A stretch of 60,072 bases of DNA, from NCBI GenBank assembly GCA_022703375.1, contig JAKLDS010000008.1, positions 1 to 60,072 of the forward strand, in the 5' to 3' direction. Below the pieces are notes generated by a model, which saw only the letters and a program-made list of their open reading frames with translations, made no database searches and had not been told where the DNA came from. Source of the DNA: Deltaproteobacteria bacterium. GTDB taxonomy: Bacteria > Desulfobacterota > Syntrophia > Syntrophales > Smithellaceae. This document shows, one piece after another, positions 9,467-17,421 of this stretch (the first letter of the stretch is position 1; each line of letters starts with the position of its first letter). The position numbers and the translations under genes are program-made.

Positions 9467-11158
9467 CTACTTTTTATCTGTTCTTGCTTTTATTTCGATT
9501 ATTTCCGCGCTCGCAAATTCACTAAGAATTTTCTGCAGCAGCGGATGATTCATGGCCTCGCGTTTAATATCATTAATGGCAAGAGTCTTGCTGCGCCCGT
9601 TGCCGCCATTGTCAGCCGCTTTTTCGGTTTGCCCTTCTCTGATTTTTACAGCGGTTTCTTCCTGTAAAAACTTTGAGGCGGCTTGTTCCAGCTTTTCTCT
9701 TTGCGATTTTTCGCTGATGTCGTCAAGAAAAATGTAATCTTTGGGGAAGCCCAACTCCAGCCTTCCCTTACCGCAACTTAAGAATTCAGCGGAATCCATC
9801 TTAGCCGCCAGCAGGGGATTCTCCCTTTTTAGAAATATTTTAAAGTTATTGCATAGCTCCATCAAATCGGCGGCAGCTTTCATCTGGCCGCCCGTATTCT
9901 CCGCTTTATTCAGGACGGGGATATTTTTTTTTTCAACTTCCGGCGCTGCCGCCGGAGCGGGAATTGTTTTTTTGCTGATTGAGGCATTGCCGGAATCCTG
10001 ACCGGAACTGCGCGCCAGTTTTTGTTCAAGGGCTTCCAGGGTCGAGACTATTTCCCCCAGGGGAATAATCGGTTCCAGATAAGCCATTTTCACAATAATC
10101 GTTTCCAGCTTCAGGCGGGGTTCCTGCGAGCGGTGAAAACTGCCTTCTTCGGCAATGAGGATTTCTACATAGCGCTGGATGCTTTCTCTGGTCGCTCCCT
10201 CAGTCTGGACCTGCATTTTTTCAATCTGTTCCGGAGCGATGTCAAAAGAAGAACTGCTCGCACCGGCAATCTTTACCAGCATCATGTTGCGGAAATGCCT
10301 GAGCAGCATCGAATAAAAGTGACGCATATCAATGCCCGCCAGATAGGCCTCTTCCAGAATCATTAAACCCGCACCGGCATCCTGTTTTAAGATGGCCTCC
10401 GAAAGGCGGAATAGATATTTCCGGTCAACAAGCCCCAATATCTCTTCCACATCGGCATCGGCGATATCAATTCCCGCGTAGGAAATAACCTGATCAAAAA
10501 TACTCTGGGAATCCCGCATGCTGCCGTCGCCGGCTTCTGCAATCCACGAAAGAGCAGTCGGACTGATTTTTATTTTTTCCGCCGCGGCGACGTTGCCGAG
10601 ATTGGCCGCTATCTCTTTGAGGGAAATCCGGCGAAAATCGTAACACTGGCAGCGTGAAAGAATTGTGGCGGGAACTTTGAAGTTTTCCGTTGTGGCGAAG
10701 ATGAAAATGACGTGTGCGGGTGGCTCTTCCAGTGTTTTCAGGAGAGCGTTGAAGGCTTCGCGCGTCAACATGTGCACTTCATCAATAATATAAATTTTGT
10801 ATTTAGCGGCGGCCGGGGCAAACCGGACATTTTCCCGCAGTTCCCGGATTTCATCAATGCCGCGGTTGGAAGCGCCGTCAATTTCGCGGACATCCAGTGA
10901 AGAGCCTTCGGTAATTTCCCTGCAGTTAGGGCAGACATTACAGGGAACGGCAGTCGGCCCCTTTTCGCAATTGAGAGATTTAGCGAGGATGCGGGCGACT
11001 GACGTTTTGCCGACGCCGCGCGGGCCGCTGAAAAGAAAGGCATGCGCCACCCGACCCTGTGCAATGGCATTGCGCAGAGTTTTAACAACATGCTCCTGGC
11101 CGGCGACTTCTTCAAAATTTTGCGGCCGGAATTTGCGGGCGAGGACTAGATATTCCAA
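9467..11158 (-). CDS. dnaX: DNA polymerase III subunits gamma and tau
   Basis: A 563-aa clamp-loader ATPase with LARKFRPQNFEEVAGQEHVV, Walker A GPRGVGKTS, a four-cysteine zinc module (CEKGP...CNVCPNC), Walker B IIDEVHML, and sensor-1 ATTENFKVP, followed by domain III and a tau-like tail. An ATG at 11188 is in frame, but the Shine-Dalgarno GGAGG (11167-11163) lies inside that extension and points to the TTG at 11158, giving LEYLVLARKFRPQ. I therefore place the start at TTG. ybaB and recR follow, and the SRP RNA gene precedes it. Confidence 0.95.
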   Translation of the reverse strand: MEYLVLARKFRPQNFEEVAGQEHVVKTLRNAIAQGRVAHAFLFSGPRGVGKTSVARILAKSLNCEKGPTAVPCNVCPNCREITEGSSLDVREIDGASNRGIDEIRELRENVRFAPAAAKYKIYIIDEVHMLTREAFNALLKTLEEPPAHVIFIFATTENFKVPATILSRCQCYDFRRISLKEIAANLGNVAAAEKIKISPTALSWIAEAGDGSMRDSQSIFDQVISYAGIDIADADVEEILGLVDRKYLFRLSEAILKQDAGAGLMILEEAYLAGIDMRHFYSMLLRHFRNMMLVKIAGASSSSFDIAPEQIEKMQVQTEGATRESIQRYVEILIAEEGSFHRSQEPRLKLETIIVKMAYLEPIIPLGEIVSTLEALEQKLARSSGQDSGNASISKKTIPAPAAAPEVEKKNIPVLNKAENTGGQMKAAADLMELCNNFKIFLKRENPLLAAKMDSAEFLSCGKGRLELGFPKDYIFLDDISEKSQREKLEQAASKFLQEETAVKIREGQTEKAADNGGNGRSKTLAINDIKREAMNHPLLQKILSEFASAEIIEIKARTDKK

Positions 11159-11187
11159 ATTTCCTCCAAAAAACCTAAAACATTCCA

Positions 11188-11286
11188 AATCAAGATGATA
11201 TCGAGGCGGCTAGGAGGAGGCGACGAGGCGTATTAGTAATACGTTGAGGAAGCCGACGACGAAGCCAACAAAGATAGCGCTTGATT
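11188..11286. repeat. palindromic intergenic repeat between ffs and dnaX
   Basis: Outer arms AAATCAAG (11188-11195) and CTTGATTT (11279-11286) surround an inner perfect hairpin CGTATTAGTAATACG. The body is rich in GGCGACGAGG / GCCGACGACGAAG modules. It is related in style to the copies at 8396-8490 and 14752-14885 but not the same sequence. It sits between the SRP RNA gene and dnaX. Confidence 0.6.
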
Positions 11287-11301
11287 TAGATTGTTTTAAT
11301 T

Positions 11302-11402
<101 letters not shown>

Positions 11403-11505
11403 CTAATTACAATTATCTTTAAGGTGGCTTTTAATTGATAAAGCTCAAGGAATCAACTCATATTTTTTATCGTTATATTAGTTATGAAAAACAGAGGCTT
11501 GTCTG

Positions 11506-11587
11506 ATTATCGGAAATCGCATATCGGTATCGGCGCGGTTTTTCTATAAGACAAAGCAAAAGATGATTTATGGCCAAACTGACTTTA
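11506..11587 (+). repeat. duplicated mrfA leader, left copy
   Basis: This 80-bp stretch closely matches 12298-12380, the promoter and first codons of the MrfA-type helicase. The shared block includes GCGGTTTTTCTATAAGACAAA and ATGGC(C/T)AAACTGACTTT. Its reading frame begins MAKLTL like the helicase but reaches a TGA after 20 codons. It looks like the original 5' end left behind when the nucleotidyltransferase pair was inserted. Confidence 0.8.
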
Positions 11588-11645
11588 ACTGCATCTGTCT
11601 TATTATCCGGCCATTTTCAATGGAGGGGTTGATAATATTTATTGA

Positions 11646-12092
11646 TTATAGTGCACCAAGAGCTTCGAGGTCAGCCAGATCTTTTTTTCTACCAGTAGCA
11701 CGTTTGTTGGCAACATATTGTTCTTTGCCTAAGAAAAATACCGGAGTGTCGCCGTATGTACCGGCTGCTTTTCCTTTATCGGCCACTTCCCATTTCACCC
11801 CGGTTATGGAAGTTATGATGTCAATACGAACAGGCGGCTGCCCCAATTGAACAACAGAATTTTGTTTCTGAAAATCATCAGCAGTTAAATTTAAAGAACC
11901 AAAACCAAAATCGGCAAGTGCTGATAATATTTTTTTTGCGTTTTCTGAAGAGGAGTGCACAAAAATATCTATATCTCCGGTAAAACGCGGCGCACCATGA
12001 AAGGCCAGAGCATAAGAACCGACAATAATGTATTCGACTTTATGCCCGTTGAATAACTCGAGCAATTCTTTGAAGTCTTTCTGTACTTCCAT
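11646..12092 (-). CDS. nucleotidyltransferase-fold protein (MNT/AbiEii-like)
   Basis: A 148-aa protein with a minimal nucleotidyltransferase fold. GSYALAFHGAPRFTGDIDIFV is the GS...DxD active-site motif, a third acidic residue sits in PPVRIDIITSI, and the C-terminus KRATGRKKDLADLEAL is typical of this group. Such proteins usually pair with a small partner in toxin-antitoxin-like modules. Here the partner precedes it with a 53-nt overlap. It is divergent from mrfA and flanked by two copies of the mrfA leader, so this pair arrived as a cassette. Whether it modifies a tRNA, a protein or nothing cannot be told from sequence. Confidence 0.8.
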   Translation of the reverse strand: MEVQKDFKELLELFNGHKVEYIIVGSYALAFHGAPRFTGDIDIFVHSSSENAKKILSALADFGFGSLNLTADDFQKQNSVVQLGQPPVRIDIITSITGVKWEVADKGKAAGTYGDTPVFFLGKEQYVANKRATGRKKDLADLEALGAL

Positions 12093-12228
12093 AATATTGT
12101 TTTCTCAGGTAATCGACGGTTGCAACGCGCTCTTCCGCGGGACGGCTTAACCAATATAAGAGGTTTTCTTTTGCGGATTGCGGGTCATTAAGATTGCTTT
12201 TTCGGACAATATTTTTGTTCATGCGCAT
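12040..12228 (-). CDS. small partner protein of the nucleotidyltransferase
   Basis: A 62-aa protein ending in a conserved-looking segment, ENLLYWLSRPAEER-VATVDYLRKQYYG-STERLQRIARVIQ (hyphens added). Small proteins with this YWL...EER...LRRQYYG pattern often sit immediately upstream of nucleotidyltransferases like the next gene. The overlap of 53 nt implies translational coupling. It may be the antitoxin or DNA-binding partner, but that is inference from context. It has no membrane segment. Confidence 0.65.
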   Translation of the reverse strand: MRMNKNIVRKSNLNDPQSAKENLLYWLSRPAEERVATVDYLRKQYYGSTERLQRIARVIQRA

Positions 12229-12297
12229 GGCTGATAATTACCATAAAATTAATATTTTCTATAAGATAAATTTACATCATCAAATTAATTATTGCAA

Positions 12298-12380
12298 TTG
12301 TTATCTGGAATTGCATATTGCTATCAGCGCGGTTTTTCTATAAGACAAAAGCAAAAGAGGAATTATGGCTAAACTGACTT
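12298..12380 (+). repeat. duplicated mrfA leader, right copy
   Basis: This functional copy of the 80-bp duplication spans the upstream region and the first five codons of mrfA. It contains the ribosome-binding site AGAGGA ahead of ATGGCTAAACTGACTTT. See 11506-11587 for the left copy. Confidence 0.8.
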
Positions 12381-14749
12381 TGGAAGAATGGGTTGCCCGT
12401 TTAAAGAAAAATAAAAGTTTTGCGCATAACGCCGCGGCAGTAGTGGAGATACCCGCCAAAGCCGGCGATTGGGAAGAATATCCTCAGTGGGTAGATTCTC
12501 GCCTGCAATCAGTTCTGAAAAAGCGGGGGATGGAGCGGCTCTACAAACATCAGGCGCAGGCTGTGCGCTTTATCCGCAATCATCAGGATGTCGTGCTGGT
12601 GACGCCGACGGCGAGCGGCAAGACTCTCTGCTATAATCTGCCCGTTCTGCAAAGTATTCTGGAAGAGCCGGAAGCGCGCGCCCTTTACATGTTCCCGACC
12701 AAGGCGCTCGCGCAGGATCAGATGCACGAAGTCCACAGCCTGATTTCCGATTTGCAGGCCGATATAAAGACCTACACTTACGACGGTGATACGCCGGACG
12801 ATGCCCGTCAGGCCATTCGCAAACAGGGGCATATTGTCGTCACCAATCCCGATATGCTGCACGCCGGCATTCTCCCGCATCATACCAAATGGCAAAAGCT
12901 TTTCAGTAATTTGAAATATGTAGTCATTGACGAACTGCATATCTACCGCGGCATCTTCGGTTCGCACTTTGCCAATGTCATCCGCCGCCTCGTGCGGATT
13001 TGCCGTTTTTACGGCGCCAATCCAGTATTTATCTGCTGCTCGGCGACAGTGGCCAATCCCCGCGAGCACGCGGAAAAAATATTGGAGCGCCAGGTCGCCC
13101 TGCTGGATAAAAGCGGCGCACCCACGGCGGCCAAAACTTTTATTCTTTACAATCCGCCGCTCGTGAATATGGAGCTGGGCATCCGCCAGAGCGCCATGAC
13201 GCCCGCGCGCAAAATCGCGGCTGATTTGATTGCCAATGATATTCAGACAATTGTCTTTGCCACCAGCCGCCTCAACGTAGAAGTATTGACCAAATATCTG
13301 AAAGATAAGTTCGTCAAACAAAAGCCGATTGATGATCATTTTGTCACCGGCTATCGCGGCGGCTATCTGCCGAATCTGCGCCGCGAAATCGAAAGCGGCT
13401 TACGCACGCGCGAGGTCATGGGTGTGGTCAGCACCAACGCGCTGGAGCTGGGTATCGATATCGGCAATCTGGAAGCATGCATCATGGCTGGTTATCCCGG
13501 TTCGATTGCCAGCACCTGGCAGCAGGCGGGACGCGCCGGGAGACGCGCCGGCCACAGCCTCGCGATCCTGATTGCCCGCAGCAATCCTCTTGACCAGTTC
13601 ATCATGGAAAATCCTGAATACTTTTTTGCCCTCTCACCCGAGCATTGCCGGATCAATCCCGATAATCTGCTCATTTTGCTGCATCACATCAAGAGCGCGG
13701 CTTTTGAATTGCCTTTTGAGAAGGGCGAAAAATTCGGCGGCGAAAATCTGGAGGAATTTCTCCAGTATCTGGAAGAAAAGGGCGTGCTGCACAGAACCGA
13801 TGACCGCTGGCACTGGGCGGCGGAGAGCTACCCCGCCGACGAAGTCAGTCTGCGTTCCATCAACCCGGAAAACGTCGTCGTTGTGGATACAACCGAAACA
13901 GGCAACCACAAGGTAATTGCCGAAGTGGACTGGGACAGCGCTTTTACCGCCCTGCACGACGATGCCATTTATCTTTTGGCCTCCGAGCAATACCATGTGG
14001 ACAAGCTTGATCTCACGGGAAAGAAAGCTTATGTGCGCAAGGTTGATTCCGATTACTATACCGATGCCATGACCTACACCAATGTCCGGGCGATTGATTC
14101 TTTTGATAATGTGCGCGGTGCCGGCGCTATTGTCGAGCACGGCGAAGTGCAGGTAGTGCGCAAGGTGGTGGGATACAAGAAAATCAAATTTTACACTTCG
14201 GAAAATCTGGGCTACGGCGATGTGAACCTGCCCGAAAAAGACATGCACACCACCAGCTACTGGTTTACGATTCCGCGCGACCGATTGAAGAAATTGAATT
14301 TTTCTCCGGCGGAAATAATTGATGGTTTGAGCGGCCTTGCTTATACGCTGCATCATTTGTCGGCGATGTTTTTGATGGCCGATTCCCACGATATTGACCG
14401 GGCGCTGGGCGATAAAAGCGGCGAGTGGTTTGTCAGCCAGGGAAAAACCGGCCGCATCATTACCTCTTTTGCCAACGGGCAAAGGGAAGTGATCGACGGC
14501 AAAGAAGGAGTGCGGATTGACGAATTCGATCCGACTATTTTTATTTTTGATTCCTATCCCGGCGGCATCGGCTTTTCCGAGCTCCTCTACCGCGAACATA
14601 AAAATCTGCTCACGGCAGCCAAAAGCCTGATTGAAAAATGCCCCTGCGCCTACGGCTGCCCCTCCTGCGTCGGGCCGACACTGGAAGTGGGGAAGTCGGC
14701 AAAAGAGATTGTGCCGAAGATTATCGAGCTGATTACGGCGACCTCGTAA
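12365..14749 (+). CDS. mrfA: MrfA/YprA-type DEAD/DEAH helicase with DUF1998 tail
   Basis: A 794-aa superfamily 2 DNA helicase. Motif I is PTASGKT (81-87), motif II DELH (189-192), and motif VI QQAGRAGRRAGHS. The C-terminal DUF1998 region ends in CPCAYGCPSC, which supplies the four cysteines (about 759, 761, 765, 768) required in MrfA. In Bacillus, MrfA works with the exonuclease MrfB in repair of mitomycin-type lesions. Here the MrfB homologue lies 17 kb away at 32116-33423, after an island of conflict genes. The start is supported by AGAGGA 5 nt upstream. Confidence 0.9.
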   Translation: MAKLTLEEWVARLKKNKSFAHNAAAVVEIPAKAGDWEEYPQWVDSRLQSVLKKRGMERLYKHQAQAVRFIRNHQDVVLVTPTASGKTLCYNLPVLQSILEEPEARALYMFPTKALAQDQMHEVHSLISDLQADIKTYTYDGDTPDDARQAIRKQGHIVVTNPDMLHAGILPHHTKWQKLFSNLKYVVIDELHIYRGIFGSHFANVIRRLVRICRFYGANPVFICCSATVANPREHAEKILERQVALLDKSGAPTAAKTFILYNPPLVNMELGIRQSAMTPARKIAADLIANDIQTIVFATSRLNVEVLTKYLKDKFVKQKPIDDHFVTGYRGGYLPNLRREIESGLRTREVMGVVSTNALELGIDIGNLEACIMAGYPGSIASTWQQAGRAGRRAGHSLAILIARSNPLDQFIMENPEYFFALSPEHCRINPDNLLILLHHIKSAAFELPFEKGEKFGGENLEEFLQYLEEKGVLHRTDDRWHWAAESYPADEVSLRSINPENVVVVDTTETGNHKVIAEVDWDSAFTALHDDAIYLLASEQYHVDKLDLTGKKAYVRKVDSDYYTDAMTYTNVRAIDSFDNVRGAGAIVEHGEVQVVRKVVGYKKIKFYTSENLGYGDVNLPEKDMHTTSYWFTIPRDRLKKLNFSPAEIIDGLSGLAYTLHHLSAMFLMADSHDIDRALGDKSGEWFVSQGKTGRIITSFANGQREVIDGKEGVRIDEFDPTIFIFDSYPGGIGFSELLYREHKNLLTAAKSLIEKCPCAYGCPSCVGPTLEVGKSAKEIVPKIIELITATS

Positions 14750-14751
14750 AG

Positions 14752-14885
14752 AAGGCCGAATGCTACGTTTCGCTATAGCCTTTCGTCGTTGCGGCGTATG
14801 TCAAAGATACGCCTCACTCCAAAGGCTTCGCGCGCCCGAAATACTCCGGGTTTTGCCTTGCCTGCGGCCTTTTTACAAGGTCGTA
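14752..14885. repeat. dispersed palindromic intergenic repeat, reverse copy
   Basis: The core GGCGTAT-N7-ATACGCC lies in a context that, on the reverse strand, reads GCAGGCAAGGC ... GAGTGAGGCGTAT ... ATACGCCGCAACGACGA. This matches the copy after recR at 8396-8490. The outer ends GAAGGCCG and CGGCC pair at a distance. It starts 2 nt after the mrfA stop. Confidence 0.65.
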
Positions 14886-14898
14886 GAAAATAAAAAAT

Positions 14899-14919
14899 CC
14901 CCTCCCTCGACGGGAGGGG
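14899..14919. repeat. GC-rich hairpin CCCCTCCC/GGGAGGGG
   Basis: Perfect 8-bp arms with a 5-nt loop (TCGAC), followed by a partial repeat GGGGAGGG. On the minus strand the stem is followed by a T-rich tract, but no minus-strand gene ends here, so it is more likely a REP-type element than a terminator. Confidence 0.5.
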
Positions 14920-15030
14920 CGCGGGGAGGGTGATACATTCATGTCGTTCAGGGCAAGAAAAGCGATTAAGCGCATGCTATAAAAACTGTTATTTCAAAAC
15001 GCGACCTCAAATTTCATGAAAATATCATCG

Positions 15031-15080
15031 TTGACAAAGCCGTATTATTTATATACACATATCTACAAATGAGTAGATAT
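15031..15080 (+). promoter_or_regulatory. promoter and operator of the first AbiE pair
   Basis: TTGACA at 15031-15036 is followed by a TATACA-like box near 15052. Directly after it comes a perfect inverted repeat ATATCTAC (15059-15066) / GTAGATAT (15073-15080) with a 6-nt spacer. AbiEi proteins autorepress by binding inverted repeats in their promoters, so this is the expected operator. Confidence 0.65.
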
Positions 15081-15093
15081 TATACGGTGCTCA

Positions 15094-15696
15094 ATGCAAG
15101 CTAAAAAAAATCTTCTAATTAAATATTTTCAGGATAATCTAGGTATTGTCCGATTTTCGGAGATGCTAAAGGCCGGGTTTCATCCTGATTCTCTTACATT
15201 TCTTCTCAAAGAAGGAAAGGTCGAAAAAATTGGCCGCGGCATTTACCGGCTGATAGATTATTTTACAGGTTCCCATCCCGATCTGGTTAATGCCTCTCTC
15301 CAAACACCCCGCGGCGTAATTTGTCTTCTATCAGCGCTGGCCTTTCATGAAGCAACAAATGAAATACCCGGATATGTGGATATAGCAATTCCCCGTGGCA
15401 CCCATGCCAATAGAATTAAATACCCTCCTGTAAGATTTTATCAATTCGCTCCCGTGGCATGGAAAGCAGGAATCACTGAACATGATGTCGAAGGCAACAA
15501 AGTCAAAGTTTATTGTCTGGCTAAGACAATTGCTGATTGTTTTAAATTCCGAAACAAGATCGGAATTAATGTAGCGCGGGATGCGCTCAAGGTAGCCATA
15601 AACGAAAAAAATATTAAACCAAAAGAAATTATGCAGTATGCAAAAATTTGCCGTGTTGACAACATTATCAAACCAGTGCTGGAAGCAATCATATGA
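15094..15696 (+). CDS. AbiEi-family antitoxin (type IV TA), system 1
   Basis: A 200-aa protein with an N-terminal winged-helix region (residues ~1-60, FSEMLKAGFHPDSLTFLLKEGKVEKIGRGIYRL split by the family's GIYRL motif) and a C-terminal domain with VICLLSALAFHE and a KVYCLAKTIADCFKFRNKIG ending. Both are usual in AbiEi antitoxins, which bind the operator and neutralise AbiEii. It overlaps the toxin gene by 4 nt (ATGA) and has a promoter-overlapping inverted repeat upstream. Confidence 0.88.
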   Translation: MQAKKNLLIKYFQDNLGIVRFSEMLKAGFHPDSLTFLLKEGKVEKIGRGIYRLIDYFTGSHPDLVNASLQTPRGVICLLSALAFHEATNEIPGYVDIAIPRGTHANRIKYPPVRFYQFAPVAWKAGITEHDVEGNKVKVYCLAKTIADCFKFRNKIGINVARDALKVAINEKNIKPKEIMQYAKICRVDNIIKPVLEAII

Positions 15697-16622
15697 AAAG
15701 CGATGCGGTGAACATGCCCGCTTCTGTGCGAGCCCGTCTGCAAAACATAGCGAAAGAAACCAGCCGCCCTTTTGCGGAAATCCTGCAATACTATGGAATG
15801 GAGAGGCTGCTTTACCGCTTCAGTAAATCACCTTATGCCGCCGGATTCATTCTCAAGGGTGCGCTCATGTTTACGGCATGGGATATTCCCCAACGCCGGA
15901 CAACACTGGATATTGATTTCTCGGCTCGTTTTGACAATCAGATAAACAGCATCGAGAAAGTTATAAAAGATATTTGCAAAATCGCGGTTATTTCTGACGG
16001 GCTTGTTTTTGATTCGAAGACTGTCAGGGGTCAGCGGATAAAAGAGGATGCTGATTACGAAGGCGTACGCGTAAAATTTGTCGGATTTCTGGAGCGTTCA
16101 CGCATTCCAATGCAAATAGATATTGGCTTTGGCGATATCATTCACCCCAAACCGAAGATTATTGACTACCCGGTAATATTGGATTTACCAAAACCACATC
16201 TTAAAGGATACCCGCCGGAGAGTGTTGTCAGTGAGAAGTTCGAGGCAATGATGAAGTTAGGTTTGTTGAACAGTCGCATGAAGGATTTTTATGACATATG
16301 GCTTTTAATGCGGAAATTCGATTTTAGTGGAACAATCCTAACCGAAGCTTTGAAAAAAACATTTAATAATCGAAAAACGGAACTTCCTCAGAGGCGGCCT
16401 TTGTTTGCTCAAGAAATCTATGACAATAAATCAGATCGTCAAACGCTGTGGATGGCCTTTTTGAGAAAAAACGATATTAAAAACGCACCGGATAAATTAT
16501 CGGCAATAGCCAAAACAATTGAGAAGTTTCTGATTAAACCTCTGGGAGCAATAAAAAAGGGAAAAGGTTTTAACGAAACATGGAAAGCCGCGGGGAAATG
16601 GGAGATAAAACCAACTTCTTAG
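15693..16622 (+). CDS. AbiEii-family nucleotidyltransferase toxin, system 1
   Basis: A 309-aa AbiEii/AbiGii-type protein. The motif FILKGALMFTAW...RRTTLDIDFSA is the nucleotidyltransferase core (family GG/KG...DxDF), and ESVVSEKFEAMMKLGLLNSRMKDFYDIWLL is the second diagnostic block. In the lactococcal system AbiEii is a GTP-binding toxin, and related enzymes add nucleotides to tRNA acceptor ends. All expected motifs are present and the gene looks intact. It is translationally coupled to AbiEi by ATGA. Its stop leads into an 800-bp stretch without genes. Confidence 0.88.
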   Translation: MKSDAVNMPASVRARLQNIAKETSRPFAEILQYYGMERLLYRFSKSPYAAGFILKGALMFTAWDIPQRRTTLDIDFSARFDNQINSIEKVIKDICKIAVISDGLVFDSKTVRGQRIKEDADYEGVRVKFVGFLERSRIPMQIDIGFGDIIHPKPKIIDYPVILDLPKPHLKGYPPESVVSEKFEAMMKLGLLNSRMKDFYDIWLLMRKFDFSGTILTEALKKTFNNRKTELPQRRPLFAQEIYDNKSDRQTLWMAFLRKNDIKNAPDKLSAIAKTIEKFLIKPLGAIKKGKGFNETWKAAGKWEIKPTS

Positions 16623-16631
16623 TGACACTCG

Positions 16632-17126
16632 TTGATAGCGAGAAAAACGAAGCTCAAAACGTAAGTAGTAATGAGGCTCTCTGATAGTGAGACAAGCTGA
16701 AAACGAATGCAATGAAGTTTGAGGCGTAAGACGTAATAAAACTCAAAATTCAGGAACAACGTGAACCGAATTTAGCAAGTTGAATTATCCAATAGACAAA
16801 GGCTATTGGAAACTAATGAAGCTTAGATTTCGGAAATGCAGTGAACCGAAACCCTTAGCTGAATTATCCTACCGTAGGTTAAGGATATACCAGGTGCGAA
16901 GCGCTGTGGTAAAACGAGCGCAGCGAATGTTGAAGCGTTAGTCAAACTATCCCGCCGGTACAACCGGCAGGGACGCGGGATTGACACCTTAAACGTCAGA
17001 GAGGATAAGATGGCAATCAATAAAAAATATCCAATTGACGCAGAAAAACTTATAATTCAAGACCTGATCCTAGTAGCCTACTAATTGCTTCAACAAATGA
17101 AGCGATTAAGGTTGATAATCGCTTCA
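16632..17126 (+). ncRNA. candidate structured RNA region with repeated modules
   Basis: No convincing gene lies in 16623-17421. The first 500 nt are built from repeated modules. GATAGYGAGA occurs twice (near 16634 and 16683), each followed by GCTSAAAACG. GTGAACCGAA...GAATTATCC occurs twice (16761-16790 and 16841-16869), each followed by a hairpin. Perfect stems include TCCAATAG/CTATTGGA (16788-16810), GCCGG/CCGGC near 16966, TAGTA/TACTA (17071-17083) and an 11-bp stem TGAAGCGATTA/TAATCGCTTCA (17098-17126). It does not match any RNA family I can recall. Strand is assigned from the flanking genes only. Confidence 0.4.
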
Positions 17127-17220
17127 TGAAAGAAGACCTTATGAAGTATATCCGGCAGCGGCCGTATTGTTCATTACGATTTAATCTGGCCGCAGATAGG
17201 GTGAATCCAGCCCCACTGTC

Positions 17221-17243
17221 ATTCCCGCGCAGGCGGGAATCCA
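17221..17243. repeat. REP-like hairpin ATTCCCGC/GCGGGAAT
   Basis: ATTCCCGC GCAG GCGGGAAT forms a perfect 8-bp stem preceded by GTC and followed by CCATGCCCC. Near-identical elements are very common between genes in proteobacteria. Around 17260-17340 there are further short G/C-rich palindromic pieces and nothing that looks coding. Confidence 0.6.
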
Positions 17244-17363
17244 TGCCCCTTTTGTCATTCCCCGGCTCGTGTGACCTTTAGGTTATGACCGGGGCGTAGT
17301 GCCCCTATAGTACCCTTTAGGGTATTCAGGGTAAATCCAGGATCACTAATATTCAAAAATTAA

Positions 17364-17404
17364 TGTTATGCTATTTGTAAATGTAATTGACAGATTGCAT
17401 AACA
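17364..17404 (+). promoter_or_regulatory. inverted repeat and promoter before AAA ATPase 1
   Basis: TGTTATGC (17364-17371) and GCATAACA (17397-17404) form perfect 8-bp arms around a TTGACA at 17387-17392. The -10 box is unclear; a 17-nt spacer would place it at TAGGAA (17410). The TTATGC/GCATAA core recurs in the palindrome before AAA ATPase 2. Confidence 0.55.
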
Positions 17405-17421
17405 TAGTGTAGGAAGTTTCC

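Noticed and set aside
11563-11850. 95-codon plus-strand frame opposite the nucleotidyltransferase
   Set aside because: It is antisense to a well-supported gene and starts within the decayed mrfA leader in the wrong frame.
12509-13339. 276-codon minus-strand frame inside mrfA
   Set aside because: Antisense shadow of the helicase; its sequence has no motif and the helicase frame has complete motifs.
13634-14599. 321-codon minus-strand frame inside mrfA
   Set aside because: Another antisense shadow caused by codon bias; no ribosome-binding site and no recognisable domain.
16823-17244. two minus-strand frames of 65 and 64 codons in the gap after AbiE system 1
   Set aside because: They run through hairpins and REP-like repeats (for example SRLRGND from the ATTCCCGC repeat), a known source of false genes.
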